A DNA stretch of 64,000 nt from Ashinkailepas kermadecensis (GCA_034440615.1 JAOTOM010004827.1:186001-250000); one strand, 5' to 3'; counted from the stretch's first letter, positions 12,121 to 23,305 are shown. Made by a program: numbers and translations. The notes: generated by a model not told the origin, from the letters alone.

Positions 12121-13026
12121 CTGGACCCAAACCTTAAAAGTAAGTTTCCAATTCCATAGGTATGCATGTACATGCATATGTAGGTAGGTGGGTACCTATC
12201 TAGGTAGGGAATTAGTCAGTAAAAAGCACGATGGGATTTCCCCTTCAGTCATCAAGAGCTGGAAGGCACATTTCGCAGCATAATCAATTAAAAAATGCAC
12301 AGGACTTACCTCCAATTAGACGACTGAGAAGACAAACATGCGTATTATAGACAAAGCCACAACCTGTACGCAGAACTAATGGAACTGAAAGACCCAGTCC
12401 CGCCAAATATCGTGAAGCAAGGAAGTCAGGAAGTGAGGTAGGTTAGTGAGGAGAGTCACAAAGAAATTTGGTACTGGAAGGGAAACGTACTTCAAAAGTA
12501 CTTTATGTGGTTTTTGAGTAAGTGAAAACAAAAAGACGAATTAATTTTTTATTCGGATTTATTTAGTTATGTGTGTATTCAGAAAACTTTCCTCATAAAT
12601 CGCTTCTTCATTCTACTATACCAGTACATTTGGTTAATCCGATGTTGCATATCACCCTTTCCACCACTAAGTCAAGCTATGATTGAAAAAAGGTGTACAA
12701 TTCAGCCATTTTAGCCCAGGTGACGTCATTATCGCGCATTGACTGAGGTGTTGGCTATGATGCAGGGAAATTGAAAGACTATTTGTGTGTGAGTGTACCG
12801 TGTGTACAAGGTACCAGTTTAAAAAACATATACGCCGTACAACGTTTACGGTACGTACGAAGATCCTATCCACATGACATCAATGATCGCCTTTGACCAA
12901 TGCTATTTATCACGTACTCTTGTGCCGTAAGCATGGCGGAAATCTCACCAGAATCTGGAGAGTTCCAGATCCCGAACTGGCAAGAGGCAGGGTTGGGGAA
13001 GTCGTTTTACATTCCTGTGTATCCCC
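12121..13026. other. no feature recognised
   Basis: Mixed-composition sequence with a short GTAGGTAGGTGGGTACC run near 12180. No exon or transposon end could be supported. Confidence 0.5.
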
Positions 13027-13910
13027 CCCAAAAGCAATAAAATTTTTCCTCAAAGGTGGGCGCGCCCGTCAATTTTGGTACTTGCGCCCGCGCCCCTGCG
13101 CCGGCGGCGATGCCCACCTGCGCCCGCGCCGCTGCGCCGCTATTTTTGGCCCCTGCAGCTGCGCCCCGCGCCGCTGCGCCGCTGCGCCGCGCGCCGCTAT
13201 TAATTAAGTATGCCTATACAAAAACTATGTGCAGTGCCAAAGTTTCTACCTATTTAGCCCCCAAAAAAACAGTTTTAGGCTATAAAAGTCATTTTTATTG
13301 AAAATACAACTTATAATTGGCATCAGTTACCTATATTCACATTAAAGATTAAACTATGGCCCGTGATCTATATTGCTCGGCCGACGGTAAATTTAGCCAG
13401 ATTGGCCCCGCCCACTGAGTGAGTTTCTGTCTCTACTCATCCTTCTACTCAATGTCCTCCTCCTCCTTGTCCTCCATGTTAGGCTGCAAGTACTTGTACC
13501 CCATAAGCTTCCGGTTGCCGCGGAGGAAGCTTATAAGCTTATAATTAACGTTACCATAAGGTTTGAAAGGTTTAAAGGTTTTAAAGGTTACTAAAAGTTT
13601 TCGTAATGTATATAGAACTTTACAGGTAGTTACTTTTACTAATGTATATGGTTAGTATAATTACTTATAATACTACACGTAACAGGTAGTCAGGTACATA
13701 TGTGTTTGCCGGGTCGGATTCTTAGGTCGTCTTTTATCGCTCGCTAAAGCTGGGCAGCGGCGCGGACAGCGGCGCGGATTTTTTACTTGCGCCGCGCGCC
13801 TTTGCGCCGTTTTTGTTTAAGAATTCGCGCCGGCGTCGCTGCGCCGCCGGTTTTTAAGGTGCGCCGCCGGCGCAGCGGCGCAATTTGCGTGCGCCGTGCC
13901 CACGTTTGGT
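13027..13910. repeat. pair of GCGCC-rich low-complexity blocks around an AT-rich core
   Basis: Blocks of degenerate GCGCCGCTGCGCC units lie at about 13060-13200 and, mostly in the opposite sense, 13750-13905. Both outer flanks carry TTTTCCTCAA. This suggests an inverted-repeat element with low-complexity arms; no TSD was found. Confidence 0.5.
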
Positions 13911-14065
13911 TTTCCTCAATTTCAGGCAACATCAAAAATATATTCCGAACCGTAAATCATTTACAAACCTCGAACTTAATTTCACGAATCTTGCCAAACT
14001 GGACGCAACGCGCTACACCCGATTGCCTGGGAGGGTCCCGCACGAACTTTCCTTTCCCTCCCTGG

Positions 14066-14345
14066 CAGTGGCGTAGCCAGGATTTGGTCCAGGAGGGGGC
14101 GAACATCTGAAGAGGGCCCCCATAACCACCGACCCTAGTGAAAAAGAAAAAAATCCATGGGATTGGCATGTATTTATTATCCATGGGACATATGGGATCC
14201 CATATGTCCCATGGAATACTTATGTCCTCAGCGGCTGCAGGGAGCACAAATGTACTTTTCGTCTATGCGATGAACCAAGCAACCTCCCTTCCCTCTCGGT
14301 TGTGCACGAGACATCATTTCTCCTTGGGTTGCGGTTGGCTACAAC
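14066..14345 (+). mobile_element. hAT-type transposon end (CAGTGGCGTAGCCAGG) and adjoining repeat
   Basis: CAGTGGCGTAGCCAGG at 14066 is a common hAT terminal sequence. No matching right end or TSD was found, so the extent is unknown. Positions 14255-14320 match the dispersed repeat at 4975-5330, and 14345 begins another CAGG-type end. Confidence 0.45.
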
Positions 14346-14374
14346 CAGGCGCGCACCCAGGATTTTTCCATGGG

Positions 14375-14515
14375 GGGGGGGGCCGGACCGAAAAGGGCAC
14401 TTGGCCGGCTCCAAAAGGGCACTTGACCGGCTCCCAAAGGGCACTTTGCGGCCCGGGGCACACTGGAAGGTTTGCTGACCGGGGGGGGGGGGGGGGGGGG
14501 GGGGGCGTGAATTTT
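14375..14515. repeat. GGGCAC-type repeats and poly-G tract
   Basis: Three AAAGGGCACTT-bearing units of about 25 bases are flanked by G tracts (about 14372-14382 and 14480-14505). The same AAAGGGCACTTTT units occur at 28040-28080 and 28425-28635. Confidence 0.65.
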
Positions 14516-15164
14516 CCATGGGACACGTTATATGTTATAGCACCGAACCCTTGTATTTACAATAATATTTCCAAAAACATGCAGCCTGCATGCATTATGT
14601 CCTGAGATGAAGGTTGCCCGCTTACCTTTCATGTAAAAGTTCGCAGGATGTGGATTTCTGGAAAGCATGATAACAGCTGACACGAAGGCGATGGTCCTGA
14701 AGGCAGGTGACATGTACACAAACATGTAACGCAATACAAATAGCGACGAAAGCTTCTTGCATACCCCAGATGCAGCAAGAGTAAGTGTCAAACAATCAAC
14801 GCGATGGATGCGACTATGCGAGCATGCAAATAAATTTTAGCAAGGAATGGTCAATGATTTCAAAATTTTAACATGGTGATGCAGCCACGAAAGGAGAGGT
14901 TTTAAAATTGGTAGAAAAATTAGCTAGAATCCCCTTTGGGAACGGGAAAACAAAAGTAATTAGAGATCACCATAGCTGCATAGGCACGACGCAGTTTGCT
15001 CACCTAAACACGGCGAGCAGCCTGGTAGCCGAGTAGTTAGGGCGCTTGTTTTCGGTTCTGACGGTAACCACCGGCGTCGGCATGCGCCTGAATCCCAGCA
15101 CGGCGGTCACGTTTCCGAGCTGGTGGTCCGACGTTATTGGCTAGCAGCCCCAACAACTGGCTGA
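14516..15164. other. no gene; possible tRNA-like sequence near 15020-15080
   Basis: TGGTAGCCGAGTAGTTAGGG at 15029-15048 resembles a tRNA A box and could be a SINE remnant, but no clear B box was found. The rest shows nothing recognisable. Confidence 0.35.
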
Positions 15165-16494
15165 TTAAACACGACGAGGTCGTTTTCTCATGTATCTGTC
15201 TACAATCTCTCTCGGATCCAGCAATCGCCCGCGATGAGCGCTGAGTAGGACCAGCGCTTCGAGCCGCTCCTGTCCCATTGACGTCCGTTGATCCGTCTCG
15301 ACTCGTTTAAAAGTAGAGAAGGCGCGCTCCGCCGAACAGCTGGTCGCCAGAAAGGTCAGCATAAGTTGGAAAATGGCCTTGATATTGGGAAGTAATGACG
15401 AGCCCGCTGTGCGGAAAGCCTCCTCAGGTGTCTCGGGGCGTCGGCTGGGCTCCAGTTGGGAAATGACTTGGCGCCAGACGCGAATTTCGGATCGAAGGCT
15501 ATCGAAATGTGGGAGGTCTTGCTCATAGGGCCTTGCTGCTTGAAGAAGGTCCGAAATTTCTTCATTTTCGATCCTTGATGGAAGGAAACCCTCAAGCTGG
15601 TATCCTGGATGATCTGAGGGAAATCTGTCCGTGAGTTCTTCAACCATTTGGTCGATGACTGGGTAAAAAGTGTTGACCCTGTAATGAGTTTCCAGCTCGC
15701 ATGTTCTCCCATCACGTCGCGCTTCGACCACTGCCCACCTTGGTGTTTCTATGGGAACACTAAGCTGTTCGGTCATCCTAGTAGCCTCAGTCATGACTGC
15801 AGGGAAGTCGTTGCGGCATTCCTCTACAGCTGTCTTGGCGGTTCTCACCATGTCCATAGCCTCGGCGACTGAAGCACTCGGGCGTTGGAGTTTGATTGAC
15901 AGTGGGAGGGTTATCCCGAAGAGGACAACAGCCATCTGCAGGCATATCAGGAACTCGAATCTAGTCACCGCCGCCAACAGACATGTCGCTGTCGCTTTGC
16001 TTTCAGTGCCTGAAACCTGTTCAAGCTGCTCCAGAGTACCTATAATTGGCAGGAGAAGATCTGCGAAGCTTCTAAGAGATTCGTGCTGCTCTACCCAGCG
16101 TGTCCGACACAACGGTTTCACCCTTTTCTTCTTCGTCTCTGGCACCAGCTTCTCAACCTGCTCTTCGAAAACCATGACGCGCGAGGCAGAGCAGCTCACG
16201 AAATCCGACACTTTGGCGACAACGCCGAGCATGTTGTCCACTCCTCGCACAGCCAATGTGCGACCGAGAGCCAGGTTGAGGCGGTGGGAGGCACAGTGCA
16301 TATATACAGCCAATGGTTGGAGCTTTCGTATCCGGGCTTGAGCGCCCTTTATGTGGCCTCGCATGTTAGATCCTCCATCATAAGCCTGGCCCCTGACGTT
16401 AGATATGTCCAGCCCGAGCCTGGTCAATGTTTGCACGATTTCTTCGGCAAGAGCTTCCCCAGTCGTTTCCTTTGGAGCTAGTAATGCCACCAAT
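15165..16494 (-). CDS. hAT transposase, C-terminal part (RNase-H-like core and dimerisation domain)
   Basis: Encodes about 442 residues from LVALLAPKETTGEALAEEIV to the stop. It matches the DUF4371/ZMYM1-like branch of hAT transposases. Visible family marks are the AYDGGSNMRG motif of the catalytic core, HCASHRLNLALG, the CRTRWVEQHESL motif, and the C-terminal dimerisation segment SCSAERAFSTFKRVETDQRT followed by ERLEALVLLSAHR. The open frame runs on upstream to 16541, but residues before LVALLAP belong to an inserted element at 16495-18303. Removing that element joins this part in frame to the N-terminal part at 18306. Function in life would be cut-and-paste transposition. This copy is interrupted and probably inactive unless the insertion is spliced out. 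Confidence 0.88.
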
Positions 16495-18303
16495 GGGGTC
16501 TGAAAGCTACGATTTGGCCACCAGGGCGGCGCTGTACGCAATGGTCACCCGACGAGGAGGCGTCGGCCATCTTTGCTGTGCATTTTGCGTGGGGTTGCCG
16601 GGAGTCGGTGTTGGCATGTGGCTTTTATTAGGGTTGCAAGTCATTTAGGCCAAGGATTTCGGAAATATTGTGTTGAAGAAAGGTTGTGGGGGGGGGGTGC
16701 AAAGGGTGCCCATGAACATGGGAGGCTGGGCCAGGCCTCATATGCCTGGCTTCAAGCAGCCAGACTGGTAGCACTGGCTTGCAGAGGTACAGTTACAGGT
16801 CCCCCTAGTGCAGTGGTTCCCAACCGGGGAGAAATTTCCCCCTGGGTGGAAATTTCGTTATTTCAGGGGGGAAATTTTGATGGGATCCATTACGCATTTG
16901 TCTCATTGACGTAAGTGATGTCTTGAGTGACATACAAATATAACTTCAGTTTTTTATGGGGGAAACGGCAGGTTTGGCCAGAGGCGAAAGGGGAAATGGA
17001 CCAAAAAGGTTGGGAACCACCGCTCTAGTGGATGTGCAGGTTCCCTGAGAAGTTCCGGTATTCATTTAGCAGGCATCACACATTGGGTGGGGCTGAAACC
17101 TAACCCGGCCTGACCAAACCTGACCTAAAGCCTACCCTAAACCCCTTAATATGTACGATAATTTTCCCAAGATGGGGCACAATTTCACAAAAAAAAAACA
17201 CCCAAGATTGGCACATGGAATACCTGTGGGTCACACCAGACATTGCTCCCCCCCCAAGACCGGAACATGGAATACTAGCAGGCCTCATCAAACATCACTT
17301 TCCACCCTGCCTACTCCAGGAAGGACATTCTTGGCTGGTATCCTGGCACAGCATGGGCCCCCTCTCTATGAGATCACCCCCCCCTTGACAGCTTTCTGGA
17401 TCCACTCCTGTGTACAGGACCCACAAGAGATGTGGGCCCCTGGGAGTCAGTGCCCCAAGCAGTGCAGGCTCCCTGAGAGGTGGGTGTGGGCCCCTAATGG
17501 GGCCCATATGAACAACTACCTTGGTAAGGTACCTAGCTCTAGGTGACCAGATACCCATTGCCCAACCTAACCTGCAATGCAATTTTGGTGAAATTAATTT
17601 GACTGAACATAACTTATGGGTGGAACTCAAATTATTAGTTTCAAATTAAGTAGGCTAACAATCCAATCTTAGCATGTTAGGTATTAGCCATGACAAATTC
17701 CTGGTTATGGATTGGGGGTGGGGAGGAGGGGGCTGGTGCAGATTGGAGTCAATTTCTCACCCTTGGTGTGGATTGGTGCATATTTTCACTGTGGGCTGAT
17801 GTGCCCCAGTGAACCTTGTGCCATACTTTACAGTCTGGACAATAGATAGGTACTTACCTTGGTACCTAATGTGCCTAGGTACCTTACCAGTGCTTTCCTA
17901 AATGGTTCCCACTACGTCTTTTACAGAAAGGCAGTCAAACAATAGTTGTTTTTCAAATCAATTTTCTGCCTTCTTACCTTGCAGTCTGCTGGAAACCTGA
18001 TAGATGGATCACGTTTATGGCAGCCGGGAACCACACATACACCCATACTTCTGGCTTGCTTCTCCTAATTTCTAGCGCATTAATGGTTAATATTCCAGCA
18101 AACTAGACGTGTCTGAAGTACATTCAACATAATTAAATACGCGCAAACAACATACGCTGCTTACAAAATGTACAATAGGTTTTTTAAATATAAAGATTCT
18201 GCCCTCCCTAACCCACAAAACATAGCGCTTTAGGTTCGCCAAAGAAGGCTGGGTGACCATTGACTCTCAGCGCCATCTACATCTTTATCAACTTTCAGAC
18301 CCC
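16495..18303. mobile_element. 1.8-kb inverted-repeat transposon inserted in the hAT transposase CDS
   Basis: The ends are GGGGTCTGAAAG and its exact complement CTTTCAGACCCC. Imperfect identity extends inward about 55 bases and includes GGCGCTG and CAATGGTCACCC at matching distances. A 2-bp AT duplication flanks it (16493-16494 and 18304-18305). Deleting the element plus one AT restores an unbroken transposase frame. A GT-AG intron at the same place would join the exons out of frame. No transposase is recognised inside. The 2-bp AT TSD and GGG-type ends suggest an ISL2EU/Harbinger-related non-autonomous element, which is tentative. Confidence 0.8.
16811..17022. mobile_element. hAT MITE with CAGTGGTTCCCAACC ends
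   Basis: A 212-bp element with terminal inverted repeats CAGTGGTTCCCAACC and GGTTGGGAACCACCG. It is flanked by 8-bp duplications CCCTAGTG (16803-16810) and CTCTAGTG (17023-17030). The end sequence is typical of hAT MITEs. It is nested within the 16495-18303 element, so it inserted later. Confidence 0.88.
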
Positions 18304-18305
18304 AT

Positions 18306-19305
18306 TCCTCCTTGACATTTCCATCTTCGTCTACATACCGGAGCACCAAAACTAACTGTTCATGCTTTGCCCGATCTGTTGTTTCATCTGCGATGATGGC
18401 AAATACACGAGCTTTCTTAACTTCGGTAGTTATATACTCTTGGATGACCTCCCCGCAAATATGAATTATCTGGTTCTGTACGTTCCAACTTGTTAACAAA
18501 AGGTTTTTTGCTGCCGTTCTTATGTCTTTTTCCAACTCCGGGTCACAATCTGCACGAAATCTGAGAAGCGCTTTTAGATTACTTTCCTTTTCAGTCTGTG
18601 GTGGGTTATCTAAATCCAAATGGCCTTCGTCACGATGACCTCTAAACGCCAGCTCCTGTCGACCTAGCAGGATAATCGCCTTCACTATAGTAAGAAGACG
18701 GCGGCGGTAGTCTTGCTCTTCTTTCATTCGATTCACCCGCTCTGCCTCGAACTGGTCGTCCACCATCGCTTCTATAGGGACCGCAGTATCTGTCTCTTGT
18801 GCCATAAGGGAGTGGCAAGCAGACGCTGCCATCATGTGGTACTTTGTGTTTGAATGCTGCGTAAATGCAACCCTGGCCTCCTTTAATTGTGTAAGTGGCT
18901 TCTTCACGAGTGCCCCCAGTTTCTTGTTCCCTTTCCCTCCAGTTTCAGATCCCATCAGGACGCAGCAACGGCAAAATGGGCCTTCTTGCCCAGGAACAGT
19001 GCTGTATGCCAGCCACGGGAAATCCTCCAGATACTGGTACTGGAACCTGCGCTGTTTTCCTGACTTATCGGGTATAACAGGAAACTTGTACGTCCTCTCT
19101 GGACTCCATAGCTCACTCCACAAACGAGTTTTTTCTTCCGTAGGAAGGCTTCGACCAATGTAATGGCCAATATCATTCTGGTCAGGCTCATGCTGAGAGG
19201 ATCGCGTTGCTGCTTCCTGTGGCGGATCAGGCGGGGCCGGCGTCTCGGAGGAAGCGGAATCACTCGGAACCTCGGAAGATTCCGGACGGCTGGGATCGGG
19301 AGATC
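18306..19305 (-). CDS. hAT transposase, N-terminal part (TTF zinc finger and start of DUF4371)
   Basis: The exon starts after TTTCCTTTAG/ at 19305 in phase 1 and encodes about 333 residues. Order: a Ser/Pro-rich head, the IGRSLPTEEKTRLW segment, a TTF-type zinc finger (FPWLAYS, then FCRCCVLMG and FTQHSNTKYH), then DUF4371 with FAIIADETTDRAKHEQLVLV, which carries the first catalytic acidic region. The frame breaks at an inserted element after the codons VKEE. The head repeats the sequence of the two upstream exons at 20402 and 20865. No ATG lies in the head, so translation would start upstream. Confidence 0.85.
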
Positions 19306-19477
19306 CTAAAGGAAAAACCAACACACACAAACCATTGTAATTTAGCGTTAAAAAACGGCCTCAATTGAATTTATGCCAGCAAGTCGCAATTATTTAAACG
19401 CAGGTCGTGTAATTATTCAGACAGGTGGCTTTTATTTTTCAAACCATCAGAAATCTTATTTTAGTTATGTAGGTACT

Positions 19478-19732
19478 CAGGGCCGTCACTACCTGAAAAA
19501 TGTGTGGGGGACGAGAGCCCGAAAGGGGCGCCGATTTGATGGATTGGGGCACCAAATTTAGCCGATTTTAGCCTTAGAATCTAGCTAAATCGACGAATTT
19601 AACCGATTTAACCGATAAGCGCCCAATGCCTAAATGCATTGGGGCGCTGGACGGCCGCAGGGGCGCCGTTCAGTTCAGCCTGAAAAGTGTGGAGGACGTG
19701 TCCCACCCGTCCCCCCGGGAGCGACGCCCCTG
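19478..19732. mobile_element. 255-bp hAT MITE
   Basis: The element begins CAGGGCCGTCACTACC and ends GGGAGCGACGCCCCTG. It is flanked by an exact 8-bp duplication TAGGTACT (19470-19477 and 19733-19740). No coding capacity. It lies in the intron just upstream of the transposase exon at 19305. Confidence 0.88.
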
Positions 19733-20401
19733 TAGGTACTCCACTATACCTACCCAAAAATATTTTTCAACCAGGAGGATATCTTAAATAAGTGACAGGC
19801 TGGCATAAATTAATTGAAGTCGGCCGCTCCCAACCCCATTACAATAATGGTGGCCTGTTACCTCCGTTAGTTCATATACAATGTGCATGCATTTTTAACC
19901 AGAAAGCATACAAACACAACCAACACCACAAGCATAACCAACACCACCAGAGCAAGAAGAAATAGGGTTGGAAAACAAATAATTGACTTAACCTTTCTTC
20001 CAGTTCATTCCACGCTTTGGTTTTCCTGAAACTGGTGTATTACATGGGGTAGGCCCATGTGCTGATCCCTAGTCCCATCCTCAGGAATGGGATTGGCCTT
20101 AAAAAGAAAAGAAGGTGATGCCCAGCCATATCCATCCAGTGTCCCAAAACTATAGTCCGTACACTTGTTGTTCGACCCTAGGTGGCTGGATCATTTGTAG
20201 GTACAAAAACGCAGGAGAATTTCAGAATTTTCAGCAAAAGACTGGAGATTCCTGTTAATTTTCTCCAGTGACTGAAATTTTGTCCAGAAAGGTGTTAAAT
20301 GTGTCTAAGGTTCATGTTGTCTGAGTGTTCAATTCCATTCTCGACCCCAGGTTTTGGGACACTGGCCACCTCACTACCAAACTTAACTTTTTGAAACTCA
20401 C

Positions 20402-20602
20402 CACTGGTTGCGGATTTTTGGAGTGTTCGTTTGCCCCTCATGAATAGCTTTTTCCATCGTGCACTGAGGCCAGAAGGACTAGCTCCCGCAGAAGGACTCG
20501 TCTCCGCCGGTTCAGCCAAGTCTCGTGTCTCACTCTCAGAGGATGCCGCATCTCTCAGGTCGAGGATCTCGGGAGATGCAGGACGGCTGGGATCCGGAGA
20601 TT
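20402..20602 (-). CDS. duplicated 5' exon of the hAT gene, copy B (open)
   Basis: A 201-base exon with acceptor CCGTTCAG/AATCTCC at 20602 and donor CCAGTG/GTGAGT at 20402, phase 1 at both ends. It encodes a SPDPSRPASPEI head like that of the transposase exon at 19305, then a Ser/Gly-rich stretch and RWKKLFMRGKRTLQKS. The phase-1/phase-1 exon can be included or skipped without changing frame. No known domain is recognised; the basic RGKR tail could be a nuclear-localisation signal (inference). Confidence 0.6.
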
Positions 20603-20864
20603 CTGAACGGAACAGAATACCCAAATGACATTGTTTGTAATTTAATGGTGGCATATTATCTGATACATGCAATGAATTTGGCATATTTATGACCAGAGAA
20701 ACTCAAAGACATAAGCCAAGACCACAAGAGCGATATCAAATAGGATGACACTTGTCCAATAAATAGCTTACACATACCGGTATTTCTGAGCTCATTCAAC
20801 TGTCAATTTAAAGATAAATATGCCAACCAACATTACCTACCTACCAGTATAATTGGACACTCAC

Positions 20865-21041
20865 CACTGGGCACTAATTTCTACAGTTTTCTTTTGCCCC
20901 TCATGAGCAGACTTTGGCACCGTGCACCAAGGCCAGAAGGACCCGCTTCCGCCGGATCAGGCAGGGTCTGCGTTTCAGGGGATGCTGATGCTGAATCAGT
21001 AGGAATCTTGGGAGATTCAGGAGGGCTGGGACTCGGAGATC
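20865..21041 (-). pseudogene. duplicated 5' exon of the hAT gene, copy A (nonsense TAG)
   Basis: A 177-base homologue of copy B with the same kind of acceptor (TTCCTTCAG/GATCTCC) and donor (CCAGTG/GTGAGT), also phase 1-1. It encodes SPSPSPPESPKIP, then LGARCQSLLMRGKRKL, followed at 20883-20881 by TAG where copy B has CAA. The stop truncates any product that includes this exon. It may be a decayed duplicate, or an alternative ending if transcribed. Confidence 0.55.
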
Positions 21042-21124
21042 CTGAAGGAAAAACCAAGACCCAAATATCATTGAAATTGAATGGCAATTTGATGCCTGTT
21101 ACCTCACTTAACTGAAACCTACAT

Positions 21125-21740
21125 TAGGGTAAGTCGTCCCGGGATCAATTCCGATTCCTGAATTTCCGCAGGGATAGAAAGGTGCTATGTGTTGGAAATG
21201 TTATTCAAAAAAAAATTGTTGAAAAATGCGAGAAAAAAATTTCCAGCGGGGTTTTCAGTAAAACATATAGGAAATTCTAGGAAAAAGCAAAAAATCAAAA
21301 TTTTAAAAATGCCGTTTCAGAGAGCTCATTCGAACCATTTCGTCGAGCAGAATCTGAAACTGAAAACAAAAATCAAATCGGGCAAATAGTTTTCGAGTGA
21401 CGGCCAAAAAACGTACATTTTTTAAACCTTTTTCTAAAAACGGCCGAAAATGAAAGTTTTTTGGCTATAACTTGAAAAATATTTGCCCGATTTGATTTTT
21501 GTTTTCAGTTTCGGATTCTGCTCGACGAGATGGTTCCAATGAGCTCTCTAAAACGGCATTTTGAAACATTTTGATTTTTTGCTTTTTCCTAAAATTTCCT
21601 ATATTTTTTACTGAAAACCCCGCTGGAAGATTTTTCAAATTTGTCGAAAATTCTTTTTGAATCACGTTTCCAAATATAACAGCACCTTTCTATCACTGGA
21701 AATTCAGGAATCAGAATTGACCTCGGGACGACTTACCCTA
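21125..21740. mobile_element. 616-bp fold-back hAT MITE
   Basis: The ends TAGGGTAAGTCGTCCCG and CGGGACGACTTACCCTA are perfect complements and the whole element is a long inverted repeat (arms about 260 bp, centre near 21400-21470). An exact 8-bp duplication ACCTACAT flanks it (21117-21124 and 21741-21748). No coding capacity. Confidence 0.92.
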
Positions 21741-21865
21741 ACCTACATGCATATATTTCACCTTGCCCACAAAACCTCCCACTGCACAGAGCAGTGAGAA
21801 ACTCTTGAACAAATGGTGCTTAATCTTATCCAAATGTCACCAATGCACCTCATCATTCGGGTCTA

Positions 21866-22318
21866 TATCAGAACCTCTAATGCCCAAAACCGATAATGCT
21901 TCAGAACCTATAATACTCAAAACCTATAGTGCTTCAGAGCCTCTAAATAGTCGTCTTGGGGGAATTTTCAATACCTATAATACTCAAAACCTATAATGCC
22001 TCAAACCACATAATGCTTCGAACATATAGTTGTTCAGAACATATAATACCCAAATCCTATAATGCTTCAAAGCCTCTAATACTACGTCCTGTGGGAACAT
22101 TCAAAACATATAATGATCAAAACCTATGATGCTTCGAAACCTATAATGCTCAATTCCTATAATGCTTCGTTACAACTAATATTCAGAAAGCATAACTCTG
22201 GAAACAGCTAGTGCTTCAAAACCGCTAAAGCTCCAAGCCTATAATGCACAGAATCTATAATGCTCAGAGCCTATAATGCTCAAAACCTCTAATATCAGCT
22301 GACAACTGCATGCCATTA
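21866..22318 (+). repeat. left arm of a 450-bp inverted repeat (TATAATGCTTCAAAACC-type units)
   Basis: Internally repetitive: short units such as CCTATAATGCTCAAAA recur. It is matched in reverse by 24722-25172 with only scattered substitutions. Both arms share landmarks such as GACTATTTAGAGGCTC (complement) and CAGCTGAC at the inner edge. Confidence 0.88.
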
Positions 22319-22569
22319 TCACCCTTATCAGTTTACTTCACATCTCCACCGTACTCTACCAATACTCGCGCCAGGTACTGGGCTGTAATACAGGTCCTTC
22401 AAGACGGAAATCGGTGGAAGGTGAACTCGTGGGCCAATCACTAGTCGGAATTTCAGAAGAATGCGGCGGCTTCAATGTCCCGTATGTTTCCAGGGCGGCG
22501 CTAATATCAGCATGTTCCCCCGCGGTTTCTCATTCCTAGCTGGTGTGTGGTGGTGTGAGATTCCTCCCT

Positions 22570-22930
22570 CAAGGCATCTGATAATATGTTCGGTGCTCTA
22601 GAGCCATTTTCCTGACCCGGACATTTATTTTTTTAATCCCTCCATATTTTGGAGGGCTCCGGCTTGATTTTTTTTCGGATACCAATCCAATTTTTGGGGT
22701 CACACTGTGCTTATGTGGGGCCCTAGACGCTATTGGGAGCTGCAACTTTTGGGTGCCCGGCGCGATCTTTTGGGCCCCCAGTGCGATTTTGAAGGGCTGA
22801 TACCCGACTCTTTTTAGTCCAATGTAATCTTTTGTATCCCGACGTCATGCGATTGGATCCCTAGCGCTAGTTTTAGCGACCTAGACACTTTTGGGGGGAC
22901 CAATACGTTTTGGAGGCTTTTGGCGCCATT
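22570..22930 (+). repeat. degenerate ~28-bp repeat block
   Basis: Units share a GGGNCCC-NNNGCGATTTTTG-like pattern. From about 22570 to 22740 the block is collinear with the reverse complement of about 57827-57995, including GGCTCCGGCTTGATTTT and GGGGTCACACTGTGCTTAT. Confidence 0.75.
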
Positions 22931-22954
22931 GTTGGGGTCCCAGAGTGATTATAC

Positions 22955-23305
22955 ATGTCCGTGTCCGTCTCCATGTCCGTGTCCGTCTCCGTGTCCGTGT
23001 TCGTGTCCGTCTCCGTGTCCGTGTCCGTCTCCGTATCCGTCTCTGTCTCTGTCTATGTCTCCCGCTCCCTCTCCGTCTCTGTCTGTCTCTGTCTCTGTCC
23101 CTCCATCTCTCCATATGTCTGTCTATCTGTCTCTCCATCTGTCTGTCTATCTGTCTCTCTCTCTCCATCTGTCTGTCTCTGTCTGTCTCTGTCTGTCTGT
23201 CTCTCTGTCTGTCTGTCTCTCTGTCTCTGTCTGTCTGCCTCTCTGCCTGTCTGTCTATTTGTATCTGTCTCTCTGTCTGTCTGTCTGTCTGTCTCGATTT
23301 AGGTA
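22955..23305 (+). repeat. CT-rich simple repeat (CCGTGT to CTGTCT)
   Basis: Hexamer-like TCCGTG units grade into TGTCTC and then TGTC units. Open frames on both strands here are by-products of the repeat. Confidence 0.9.

Noticed and set aside
15751..16481. Plus-strand open frames of 132-196 codons
   Set aside because: Antisense shadows of the hAT transposase.
16495..18303. Ordinary intron of the hAT transposase
   Set aside because: GT-AG boundaries at this place give the wrong frame. Inverted ends, a 2-bp duplication and exact frame restoration favour an insertion.
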